A stretch of DNA of 64,000 bases from Halichondria panicea (taxonomy: Eukaryota > Porifera > Demospongiae > Suberitida > Halichondriidae). Both the position numbers and the translations under genes were made by a program. Below the pieces are notes generated by a model. The model saw only the letters and a program-made list of their open reading frames with translations, searched no databases and was not told the origin of the DNA. Where the stretch lies: contig NC_087392.1 of NCBI RefSeq assembly GCF_963675165.1, positions 3,239,001 to 3,303,000 on the forward strand, read 5' to 3'. Shown piece by piece: positions 54,690 to 64,000 of this stretch. The first letter of the stretch is position 1. Each line of letters opens with the position of its first letter.

Positions 54690-55590
54690 GCTATAGACTG
54701 TATGTCTTGAAACCTCCTTTGTTTTAAGGATGAGTCGTGTTGCAGGACATCCACACAAACTGTGAAGCCGGTTTATCGCCACTGAAAAACATCAATTTGT
54801 CGTTAATGGCAATGTTTTTTGTGGAGATTACTGGTTCGTTCATTTCCTCGATACATTCCATTCTATCTTTAATGAGAGCACAATAGTAGAGGAAGACATT
54901 GCTAGAATATGAATTTCGGGTTCCTCAATGAAGGACTGAATGTTATGCACACCGTTTCGTTCGCTTCTCTGATTCTGTCTTGAACACCCATAGAACACTT
55001 TCACTGTGATTAGAACATAGCCATGTCCGCCATAGCCCAATACAGCGTGTCCTTTCAGTTTTCTTTAGAAGGTCTTTGAGAGTGTTGTCAGCATAAGTGT
55101 TGTCAACATAATCTGTGACGTTACGTTTCGTAAGCAGTTCATCAGTGCAGTTCATCAGTGCATTAGAGACTCGTGTCTTAATTCCAGCAATGGAATTTTT
55201 CTTCCATATCAGAAATTCGGCTTATTTTTTTGAGGGTGGCATGGTTTACCGAGTGATAGTTCCCCATTTTCTATCCTCTTGTCCCAATCGGTTTTAATTT
55301 CGTGGGTACTGAAATCTCTCCCCTCCAGGTAGACGCAACTTGCGGGATCTTGTTCGCGTGTTTGGGAGTCGCCCATCTAGTTTTGTCACATCTGCAAACT
55401 CTTTCACAATTTGACCTTGGTTAGCACCTGGTACATCAAATTGTTTTGCTAGCTTTGTCCAGTTGACTTCTCCATTTTCATTATTCCAATGTTTAAGTTC
55501 TCGAGGATCCCATCTCTGTCCCAGGTGACGTTGTCGAAATTTGGGGAATGTTTTACGTTTTTTTTTTGTTGGTCTGGGGTTTCGAATGAC
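54690..55590 (-). pseudogene. Multicopy TE-associated ORF, N-terminal part
   Basis: Right to left: FPKFRQRHLGQRWDPRELKH, NWTKLAKQFDVPGANQGQIV, KLDGRLPNTRTRSRKLRLPG, then NCTDELLTKRN, then GHGYVLITVKVF, SFIEEPEIHILAMSSST and MECIEEMNEPVISTKNIAIN..FFSGDKPASQFV. The order (R-x-R-K-x-R-L-P-G-G, GYxLITVxVxYD, EEPxIxxLAMxSS, FFxGDxPAxQFE) matches a multicopy protein of cnidarian and sponge genomes that I recall as TE-linked, class uncertain. Frames are broken by short tandem duplications (55081-55105, GTGTTGTCA-type; 55137-55160, GTTCATCAGTGCA). The C-terminal part is missing. Confidence 0.55.
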
Positions 55591-55681
55591 TGAGATAATT
55601 TTTAACAGATAATTCTGTTAAGTTGGATATGTGGTAGTAGCTATAGTTTTGCGCAGCAGGATTATTAATCTCATTCCTAGA

Positions 55682-55740
55682 TACTATTGAGTACTAACCC
55701 CACCGTGTACTAACCCCACCGTACTAACCCCACCTGCAAC
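55682..55740. repeat. Three tandem copies of a 13-17-base unit
   Basis: TACTAACCCCACC(GTG) occurs at 55690, 55707 and 55722 with small length differences. Confidence 0.85.
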
Positions 55741-56489
55741 AAATCGGTTTTTGAGGAACAATGTTGGCCAAAGTTTTTGCCATTAAGAGTGTCACATGAT
55801 GTACATTTTTTGTAAAATATTTCATTCTGATAATATGTGACAAAATGTGCAAAACGGAAAATCGTCTCTGGACACTGCCTTAATGCACCTGAGCTGTAAT
55901 GTCATGTCTTGTAGTCCACCACCATCTTCACCCAGAAAGTCCACCTTTGTGTATGTTAAAACACACACTCAACATCCAACATCAAGTTGCCACAATGATT
56001 TTGAAAAATCAAAAAAAATCTCTTGGCAGCATGTCAACCTGCTGAGGTGGCTTTCTGGTTTCTGTGCAATAAATAGGTAATAGTGACATGCCATCCAAGC
56101 TTACACTTGATTGGATATGTTCAGTACGTGCATCAACATTTCTTTAGCAGTCGCCGTTACATCCTCCAGGTCAGAATTTGAACTAATACAGACATAATTA
56201 TTTGACAAACTGGTCCACGAAATCATTCTCGGAGTCGCTAGAAAGAAGTCCCTTCTCCAAACTGTAACAAATAATGCACACCAAAGTGTACCAACCCTCA
56301 CGTAAGTTGGCTAGCTTTTTTGGAGGCCTTTCCCCGTTGAAGCCGTCACTCTAGTGGTCATTTTCAAAAATTCGTTGTGCCCGCTGTGTTGGAGCGCCAG
56401 CTCAAGCTCAAGCACATGCGCATTGAGCTTATGCGGTACGCTTCGTACAGTACCGTTTGATGTTTCAAGATCTTCGTAGTACAACCTTC
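55741..56489. other. No supported gene
   Basis: Spacer; the plus frame at 55847-56080 is unrecognised and lacks splice context. Confidence 0.4.
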
Positions 56490-56890
56490 TAAAGTATAGC
56501 TAGACAGTGAGGCTTGTTGAGTGAGAGGACAGTGACTGGGATCATAACTAGCTTGAGAGCCTGAAGGCCTGAGGAAGAAGCTCTTGCGATTAAACCATAC
56601 GCGGTCATGATTTTGTTGGAGACCTGACTTCTCTTATGAACATGGTCCACATACCGCTCCTTGTTTGACACATCGGTGACTTCGTCCGTTGCTGCTTTAA
56701 CTTTGTCAATGACTTGCTGTGTAACTTGGCACTGTAATTAACTGGTTTTGGATATTGGATGACGTGGATGACGTGTACATGGCAGATCGAGAACCAGTCG
56801 CTAAATGTTCGATTAGGAGTGCTCTGAAATTTGTAAGCACAACCTGACACATCTCTCTCAATATCTGTGGAATTATCATGATGGGCAACA
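56490..56890 (-). other. Unrecognised coding-like segments
   Basis: Minus frames include DNSTDIERDVSGCAYKFQST, PNRTFSDWFSICHVHVI and VTDVSNKERYVDHVHKRSQV. They look like parts of one protein shifted by duplications (GATGACGTG at 56759-56776). Not assigned to any family. Confidence 0.3.
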
Positions 56891-56941
56891 TTTGTCTTCC
56901 ACAGAATATTATCGTCTTAACTTAATTATGAAGTCTCTATC

Positions 56942-57693
56942 GGGTTTCCAGAGCAATAAAATGCCTAGCAACCATATACCAACCATATACCAATAGAATG
57001 CCCATACAACATAGAATAAGAATAAAATGGTGCAACATGTGTTGCCATAACAACCACGGTTATTACGCTCACCCGCTCACCCATTTTTATCATTTTAAAT
57101 GCTCGGCCAGCGGTGAGATAATTTTTTTTTTATGGATCAGCCGGTATAAAGGCTTGACTAAGCTTGATTTCACATCATATGAATGTAACAGTGCTAAGAT
57201 ATATCAATTTGAAGTACAATACGTACAATACGTACATATATCGGTGAACGATCTATACTATACTCACTACTGATATTCTAGCTATACTATACTACTTGCC
57301 AGAGTGAGTCACACAGTGAGCCCTCTCCTGGTCTTTCACCGTCCTGGTCCATAGCACTAGCGTCTAGGTCCATGTCATGCAATGCATGTCCTCAGTCCCA
57401 CCAGACAGTTCATCAGCCAGTTCATCAGCGTCTGGCATAAAGCTGGTAGCCTTTGGGAGGTATCCTACTATCCCCTCTCCTTCATAGGCACTGTCATCAC
57501 CAGAGGAGACATCGCCATTGCTGTCCTCACGCTGTTCAAGCACATCGGCACAAGTAAACATAGCTATAAACTTCGTGCGGCTTAACATAGCAACGTGGCT
57601 TGGAAATTTCTAGACTAAATTGCACGTGATTCTACAGCTCTTCCTCTATACAGGGATGTGTGTAGTTCGAGCTACTTCCTAAGTATCGCAGGG
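56942..57693 (-). mobile_element. piggyBac-type element, copy 4
   Basis: Shares with copy 2 the segment GGGTTTCCAGAGCAATAAAATGCC at its left edge and the first-exon region (57364-57588). The left TIR is lost. At the right the element goes from AGTATCGCA directly to GGGTTAA (57691-57697), so the subterminal 60 bases were deleted but GGG + TTAA kept. The exon is enlarged by in-frame tandem duplications (CAGTTCATCAGC at 57405-57428). Confidence 0.75.
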
Positions 57694-57697
57694 TTAA

Positions 57698-59938
57698 TAA
57701 TGGAAGAAATCCTTTCGGCAGGTTAACATGACCTTGAATGCTTAACTGCTTATTTGTCATTGTCAAAAGAACCTTATTGACATGCTTACGGAATAACACC
57801 AGTGCCTTGACAAAAGGACAAAAGGACGACTTACAAGTGTACCAGGGTCAGATGCAAACGGGATACACAAGCCAGGGGAGACGGCCTTTGGAAAAGCTGT
57901 AACCTTAAAATAGGGGGCTTATAATGGTTCTTGAGAACCCTATGATGCGCTTGCCACATCAGTGACTAAAGTGTGTGATCAGATTCGTCCTCTGATGGTG
58001 GTTGGTTTACTTCATGATTTTGCAGAATGATGGAGCAATATCTAGCATGCAGCAGTCCATGTCCAGGAAACTTATTTGACCTCATGCATACTTGAAGGTC
58101 ATTAGCTTCAGTACATTTATTGGAACAGGCTTTCTTGAAACATGTGATTGAAAACTAGAGCTGCATCTATTCTGCATGAAAAACTGAGCATGAGCATATA
58201 ATTATGTTTTCCATTGTTCACAGCAATTGTTACAGTAGTCCTCCCAGGCACCTGCAACACATTAATTTTGCATCTGCATCCTCTGGCCACACTGTACACC
58301 TCGACACTGTGTACACCTCGACACTGTACTGGATCTTGTCACATGTCTAGTGGTGGTCTTCAAATAAGATTTGCTCACTCACGTGCATGTGCGTTTTATT
58401 GTGCGTTTTTCTTCAGTACACAGCTCTAGCAAGAAAGCAGGTTTACAACCAAGGCGAGTTATGAAATCTCTAGCTTCGTTGGCTATGGCAAAGGGCAAAG
58501 GATTCAAATAACCAGTTGTGAACGCCATACATATTAACTATAATATAACTATCAAGAGTGTGAGATGGCCCTTCGTACCTGCTCTTGGACTGCGCGCTTA
58601 GAGGTTTACCACGAAATAAAATTAGCTTTTCAAAAAAAGGTATATAGCAAAAAGGTATATAGCACAACAAAACTTAGAGGCAACGTCCCCAATTCAACGA
58701 TAAATACCTTGTGAATGATAGTGAATTAACACAGTTTGGCATTTTCTCAACGTCTTTTCTCAACGTCACAACATGTTTATTATATGGTATGGAAGTCTAT
58801 GATACCTCATAGCCTGTAGCGGGTTTTACTATTTGCCTTCAGCAGATAATTTTGTCGGTTCTAACATTTGCGTGCACGTGAAATACTAGTGTGGTAGTTT
58901 AATTTTCGTGTGTAATGCGAACATTTCAATGTCTGTAAATACTGCCGTAGGTACACAACTTCGGCCTACAGTCTCAGCCAATTAAATCCCCTGGATCTGG
59001 TGCTTACGCTATAATATAATAGTTAATGAACTGCATCCACAGGCCCCTATTAAATCTGGTGCTTCTAGCGTAAGCACTATAGAATTATTTCCAGCTGCCT
59101 GCTAGTGTACAGGAATCCAAGAATCCAAACCAGGCACCACTCCAGCACCACTCCAAAGTCATCTAGGGTTAGTGTTTGATGTTGGTTAGTGTTTGATGTT
59201 GATGTTTGATTAAATTAAGAAGAGTTCCAAATCCTTTCCCTATACCGATGTTTAGAAAACAATTTAGACAAAAAAAAAGTAGCGGGACAGAAGATCTTCT
59301 CCACATGTATGTCTCCACATGTATGCTAATGTGTGTTTGCATGAAGAGCCAAATCATAAATCATCTCTCACTTGCAGCACTCCTGGCAACACTCCTGGCA
59401 ACACTTGCTGTACCAGAACATTAATCGCACGAAACATGTTTTTGATGGCCCGAAGCCCAAGCGCTCAAAAACAATCGTTAATAAACATGCCATGCGACAA
59501 ACGTGACAAACGCAACAAAGCTCTACGAGTTGACAAAAACTCGCCCAGTCTAGTGGAGTGTCTCTCGAAGAAAATGGACGTCTGGAAAAAGTAAATACAC
59601 ATTTTTCTAAAAATACATACAATGCATTGTAATCACTTGCAATTATTTCCTACAGGTAGCCCAGCATGGGGGTACCATGACATCATCATCATCATTACCT
59701 AGCAACTGACCACCCCCACTAATTAAAATTTTTTTACACATTTTAAACAATTATTGTATGAAGGCATGATGTAACTAAGTAAGTGTTCTCAATGTTCTCA
59801 CGGTGACCATGGTTCATTCTCTGCGAGGCAGATCCCAGGAAATGTTTTCTTCACCTACACACAGGTTCAAGGGTGGCCCACTACTAGACTAAGCATACCA
59901 TACTTGTCCTGACTACATTATGATACTCTAATAAATTT
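57698..59938. other. No supported gene
   Basis: Spacer. A plus segment near 59430-59590 (VFDGPKPKRSKTIVNKHAMR) looks coding-like but stops soon and is unassigned. Tandem words include 58301-58326 (TGTACACCTCGACAC twice) and 59383-59405 (CACTCCTGGCAA twice). Confidence 0.4.
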
Positions 59939-60355
59939 GTGACAGGCTCTGGGAAAACCAGACTATTGGAGCAGACTAAAATTTTGGTGATTAATGTACC
60001 AAGTGATAGAGCAGAGCATTGCCTACACAATGATATGCTTAGTGTTCACATACCTGGTTTCATACCCGAGTCATACGCGTTGGAAACTCAAAGCCGTAAA
60101 ATGTAGTATCGAGAATAACGGCTCTCAAAGATTGCTTAATTCGGAAAAATAAGGTAATAGCGAAAGTTTGGACGAAGCGTTCGATGGAAAGAGTTGGATT
60201 TAGAGCATCAGATTTTACAGAGATGTAGTAGAAGGACTGTAGATACTTATACATCAATAACATTTTATTTGAAATTTTACACTGTAGGCATAAATTTAGC
60301 TGTAGCTCAATACTAAATTCTGCTCCAATAGTCTGGTTTTCCCAGAGCCTGTCAC
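59939..60355. mobile_element. MITE with perfect 36-base terminal inverted repeats
   Basis: Left TIR 59939-59974 (GTGACAGGCTCTGGGAAAAC...) is the exact complement of 60320-60355. The element is 417 bases. The sibling at 13871-14243 is heavily diverged, so this copy is the younger. No target duplication is evident and there is no ORF. The autonomous partner is not in the window. Confidence 0.9.
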
Positions 60356-62140
60356 CTATAGTTACTTACAAGGTCCAGGACTTTGGTTCATGCTCAGGAG
60401 CTTCTTCCTCCGGCACCTCTGAAAAGTAGTTTACTCTCTTGGTATGACTCTCTTGGTATGATCCCAGTCCCAACAAGGCCATAAAGCATTGTTATTCTCA
60501 CTGCCCTAGAACCTCGCTGAGGTTGTACTATGAAGATCTTGTAGCCATTATCAAACAGTATTGCACGAAGTTGTACCTCGAGGCAAGATATTAAAGATAC
60601 CACGTGAAAGAGCAGCATGTGCTGGTACCTCCAAACACAGTGCCCACAACGATTTTTTGAAAATTATCACTACCGCTGCCGTCATATGACGGGGAAAGGG
60701 TTAGTTTTGTAAGTGGATATATTGACTACTCGTACTCCATTAAGTAATTAGTTGTTGTGTTTTTTGTGTTTTGTGTAGGTGCTATACTGAAGAAAAATCT
60801 TTGTGTCCAGTTGGAAGAAATGTATTGTTGAGTATGTGCATTGCGACAATGTGATAATAAAGATACGGTATTATTCATAGAATAACATAAGTAATCATAT
60901 GACTTGTATAGTCTAACGTCACTTCGTTGCTGGGCCCACTTCCTTACAGCCAAAAAAAAAGGAAAAACATGTAGTTGGGAGACAGACACAAAAAAAAGGG
61001 AAAGGATGTAGTTGGAAAGGATGTAGTTGGGAGACAGACAAACCTGTAAGGAAAATATATATATCAGTAATTATTATGCGGGTCTCCTCTCACCCACACA
61101 TGCATAATTAATTTTAGCCGAGTGTGTGGATTGTCCAACCATTCATTTCCAGCTGAGTGACTGAGTGACACAAGTGATGACGTTCCTCCATCCTTGTGAT
61201 TGAGTGTAGCAACCTAGCTAGCCTTGCACTGTTCGCAGCCCACTACGTGTTTAACATTCACGTCTAACCGATATTTACCTATTCATCGAACAATAAATAG
61301 CCTAGTCCTAAGTCGACGTCTGCTGCTCAGTGGCTCTCAGTGTATGCCAGTTGACTGCATAATTATATTAAACTGCAAAAGTAACATACAAAAGTTCTAC
61401 ACTCTCTTGGTGTACATCTTTAGATCAATAGCGGGTAATTTTCGTGGGTGGTTGGAGGTCTGACCACGAATATTTTACCCACGAATGAAGCGACCTTGCC
61501 TACAATCCCAAGCAGCAACCACGATACCCACAAAATGTATGAACTAATTCTGGACTAAACAAAAATGCAACATCAACATCTCCCCCCTCCACGATTGCTG
61601 TCACGGTCGGAGCTGTGGCAAACCTTGGAGCAGACGAGATAAACTAAGTTGCAGATGGACTAAGTTGCTAAGTTGCAGATTATAATGCAGAGTGCTACCC
61701 ATTAGGAGATTGCATGTAAAATTTCTATTTTCACAAGAGTTTTAGTATCAAGAGAGTTTTAATATAATATCAAGAGAGAGGCCAAGGTACCGTTCATGGT
61801 CGTTCAACCATGATTGCATGTGCGCAGCGACATGCAGTGGATTATTTCTGTCCGTGAGTGCACACTCTTTGTCTACTACACTTCGTAAAATTGTATGGGA
61901 ATAAAATTGTATGGGAATGTCAAGCAGTTCAGTGGACAAGGTACGGTTTGGCTATCTGAGTTGAAAAAATAACCATGACTTGATCGAAGCGAAAGCAATT
62001 ACATCACAAAAATAGCTAGACAAGGAGAGGAGCTAGGCCCCCAGTATAGTGACTTAGGCACAGTCTATCGGAAAACGGTACAAAATGTAAGATGCGTGCG
62101 AAACAGAAAATTTGAGGCTACACACTGTTGCTCAATAGCA
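60356..62140. other. No supported gene
   Basis: Spacer. Duplications at 60431-60463 (CTCTTGGTATGA twice) and 60997-61034 (GGATGTAGTTGG twice). The minus frame 60394-60618 is unrecognised. Confidence 0.4.
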
Positions 62141-62149
62141 AGTGTTGTT

Positions 62150-62176
62150 CCACTCTCACTCTCACTCTCACTCTCA
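62150..62176. repeat. (CTCTCA)n microsatellite
   Basis: CACTCTCACTCTCACTCTCACTCTCAC; short and perfect. Confidence 0.9.
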
Positions 62177-64000
62177 CATATAATAATGAAAACGTTAATC
62201 ATCGTGCATACCCATAAAAATACCATGGAATGATTGCAGCGTTTTCCAGAAAAGTCGAAGCATCAAATATGCTTCGTTCTGGGATTGCATCAAGAAGTGC
62301 TCAGTGTAAAAAGGTCAAACAGGTAAAAAGGTTAAACGACCTGGCTCAAGATGCCTGGCTCAAGACTGCACACCCATTCTTCGGGCAACAATGTAGGAAA
62401 TCTCCACTTCGCAAAGGAAATCAGACCCGGATTCTTCCACACAACCAAGTTTGGCCCGAGGAGCTTTTATCGAAGGCTTATGACATTACTTGTTTTGGAT
62501 CTTTGCGAAGCCATATCACTTTCGAAACCACTTTCGAAGCCATACCACTTTTGAAATATTTTGGGAAGAGGCAGACATAGGTACAGCAGTACTATCACAT
62601 GTACACATGAACTACTCCCTATATATTTTGGCATATATAACATGTGATTTGTACTGAATTGATGTTGCACAGGTATACACAGTCCATCAACAGTCTATAT
62701 ACTATGTCGTACGCTCTTTGATCACATTTTTCTTTCTTTTTCAGTAGTATAAATTTACGACGACAGTAGTACGAGAAACTGGATTAATGATATCTTCTCT
62801 GGACTAATAATTCAGTAATGAGTAATTGATATGTGAGTAATTGATATGTTGAATTCGTGAAGCCATTTTAGCTCTAGCATGAGAAAGGGAGAGACTCTGG
62901 AAAAGCACTGCACTGATTTTAGGCACACGGTTTGTTCCTATCTACGCAACGCAATTGCTGAGCTGAGTGATTCAGCAATGGCGGAATTGTCTAAGAGAGG
63001 AACGCAAGGGGGTCAAAAGGTCATCAATAGGTCATCAATAATTGATATCTAGACCATTTTGTGACGTCTGTCACGTGCCGTGAAGGAGTGTAATAGTTGT
63101 AGATCTAGTTGTAGATCTAGCGCTAGCGCTTGTCTCTGTGTCGTCGTCTTACAAGTATACGGTCCTAAAAAGCTTGATGGGAAAGTGGGAAAGTGTCTCT
63201 TGTGGATGTATTTTTTAAAGAAAAGAAGACTCTGTCCCTCAGTTGACGCCTCCTTTCTCTATTTAAAGTGACCCAACTACTGCTACGTCCAGGTACACGC
63301 TATAGAAATACTCACAAAAACTGTTCAGGAATCAGTATAAATTATGCTCGACTATTGAAGAGGAGACACAAGAAAGGACGGGCCGTCGCTTTTTTTATCG
63401 TCAACAGAGTACGACTCCGTCGCTTTTTTTATCGTCAACAGAGTACGACTCAGATGAGATACGACTCAGATGAGATTGAGATTGAGACTGAGACTGAACG
63501 ACCGACTACCAACTATATACAGCTGATCAGCTGATCTTCATCCGTTGTTTTTAAATATATAAATGTATAGGTGCCGGTGCCGTCAGTATCAAGATGCAGC
63601 CAAGCACAACTTCAACTTGCAGAATGGATGGTCGGACCGTACTCAGGTGCGTACTCAGGTGCATTAAGGACTGGGACCTTCAATTATTGCTGAATTTGCA
63701 ATTATAAGCCCCGCCCACACGGTCGCCATGGTTCCGCCCACGCGTTCATTACTTCAACGTACCACTCCCTTTTCATTTTGCAGTAATGCAGTAATTCAGC
63801 TAGTTTAGAGAAGTGACTTAGTCGGCATTTAAAACACCCTCTAGTAAAGCTTGCGAGACAATAGATGACTTCCATAAGCCTTCCTTAGCTGATTTATCCT
63901 TGTACTTTGTCAACAAATTGTTGACCGTGTCCCTGGGAAGCCTACTATCCAAGATGAGACTGCTAGATCAAACAACTTTCTGTTATTTCTCCCTTGCAAA
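62177..64000. other. No supported gene
   Basis: A 116-codon plus frame at 62230-62580 is not recognisable, contains local duplications (CCTGGCTCAAGA at 62340-62364; CACTTTCGAAGCCATA-type words) and has no splice or promoter context. Further duplications at 63094-63120, 63395-63445 (GTCGCTTTTTTTATCGTCAA unit) and 63637-63662 (GCGTACTCAGGT). Otherwise spacer. Confidence 0.4.

Noticed and set aside
62230-62580. 116-codon plus ORF as a new gene
   Set aside because: No recognisable family, internal tandem duplications, and no flanking exon or promoter features; kept only as an unassigned frame.

Overview
Organism and general character. This is eukaryotic, very probably metazoan, DNA. Genes are split by short GT-AG introns (roughly 45-100 bases where I can define them). 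There is no operon structure. Most coding signal comes from animal-type transposable elements (TEs): BEL/Pao, Ty3/Mag-like and DIRS retroelements, and Tigger/pogo, IS630/Tc1, hAT, piggyBac, Kolobok-like and Crypton-like DNA transposons. The AT-rich spacers, the very frequent short palindrome ATAATTAT, and several TE-associated protein families that I remember from sponges and cnidarians suggest a demosponge. That is inference; the species cannot be fixed from this window. I see no complete, confidently recognisable host gene.

Layout. 1-20 kb: gene-poor spacer with a 111-base palindrome, a broken Tigger/pogo transposase (1551-2910), two piggyBac-derived copies (4110, 8103), hairpin repeats, and a decayed Ty3/Mag-like element on the minus strand (16.1-18.1 kb). 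20.8-23.1 kb: the 5' half of a BEL/Pao element on the minus strand. 24-31 kb: fragments of two integrase/transposase families, a 133-base tandem duplication, and a nearly intact IS630/Tc1 transposon (28064-30397) that carries a second, convergent gene inside its terminal inverted repeats (TIRs). 31.9-36.2 kb: a second BEL/Pao element with both LTRs and a CCGTG target duplication; its 5' LTR is interrupted by a Crypton remnant. 39.3-42.7 kb: a DIRS-type tyrosine-recombinase retroelement on the minus strand, interrupted by a hAT transposon. 43.1-46.7 kb: the 3' half of a BEL/Pao element on the plus strand. 47.7-52.8 kb: a piggyBac copy, a relative of the IS630 companion gene, and a TTAA-flanked Kolobok-like transposon (49510-52817) with two convergent spliced genes, each behind a TATA box in its own TIR. 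54-64 kb: TE ORF remnants, another piggyBac copy, a MITE with perfect 36-base TIRs, and spacer.

Main conclusions. (1) The BEL/Pao pieces at 20.77-23.13 kb (minus) and 43.07-46.66 kb (plus) look like complementary halves of one insertion. Their LTRs match, the same GACAG flanks both outer ends, and the break falls at matching places in the polyprotein, which points to a 22-kb inversion (or a misassembly). (2) Two unrelated cut-and-paste transposons each carry an uncharacterised companion gene tail-to-tail with the transposase; a relative of the first companion also occurs at 48.5-49.3 kb. (3) Exact tandem duplications of 8-34 bases occur throughout, in unrelated sequences, and are a major cause of broken reading frames. 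They are either a distinctive mutational process or an assembly artefact.
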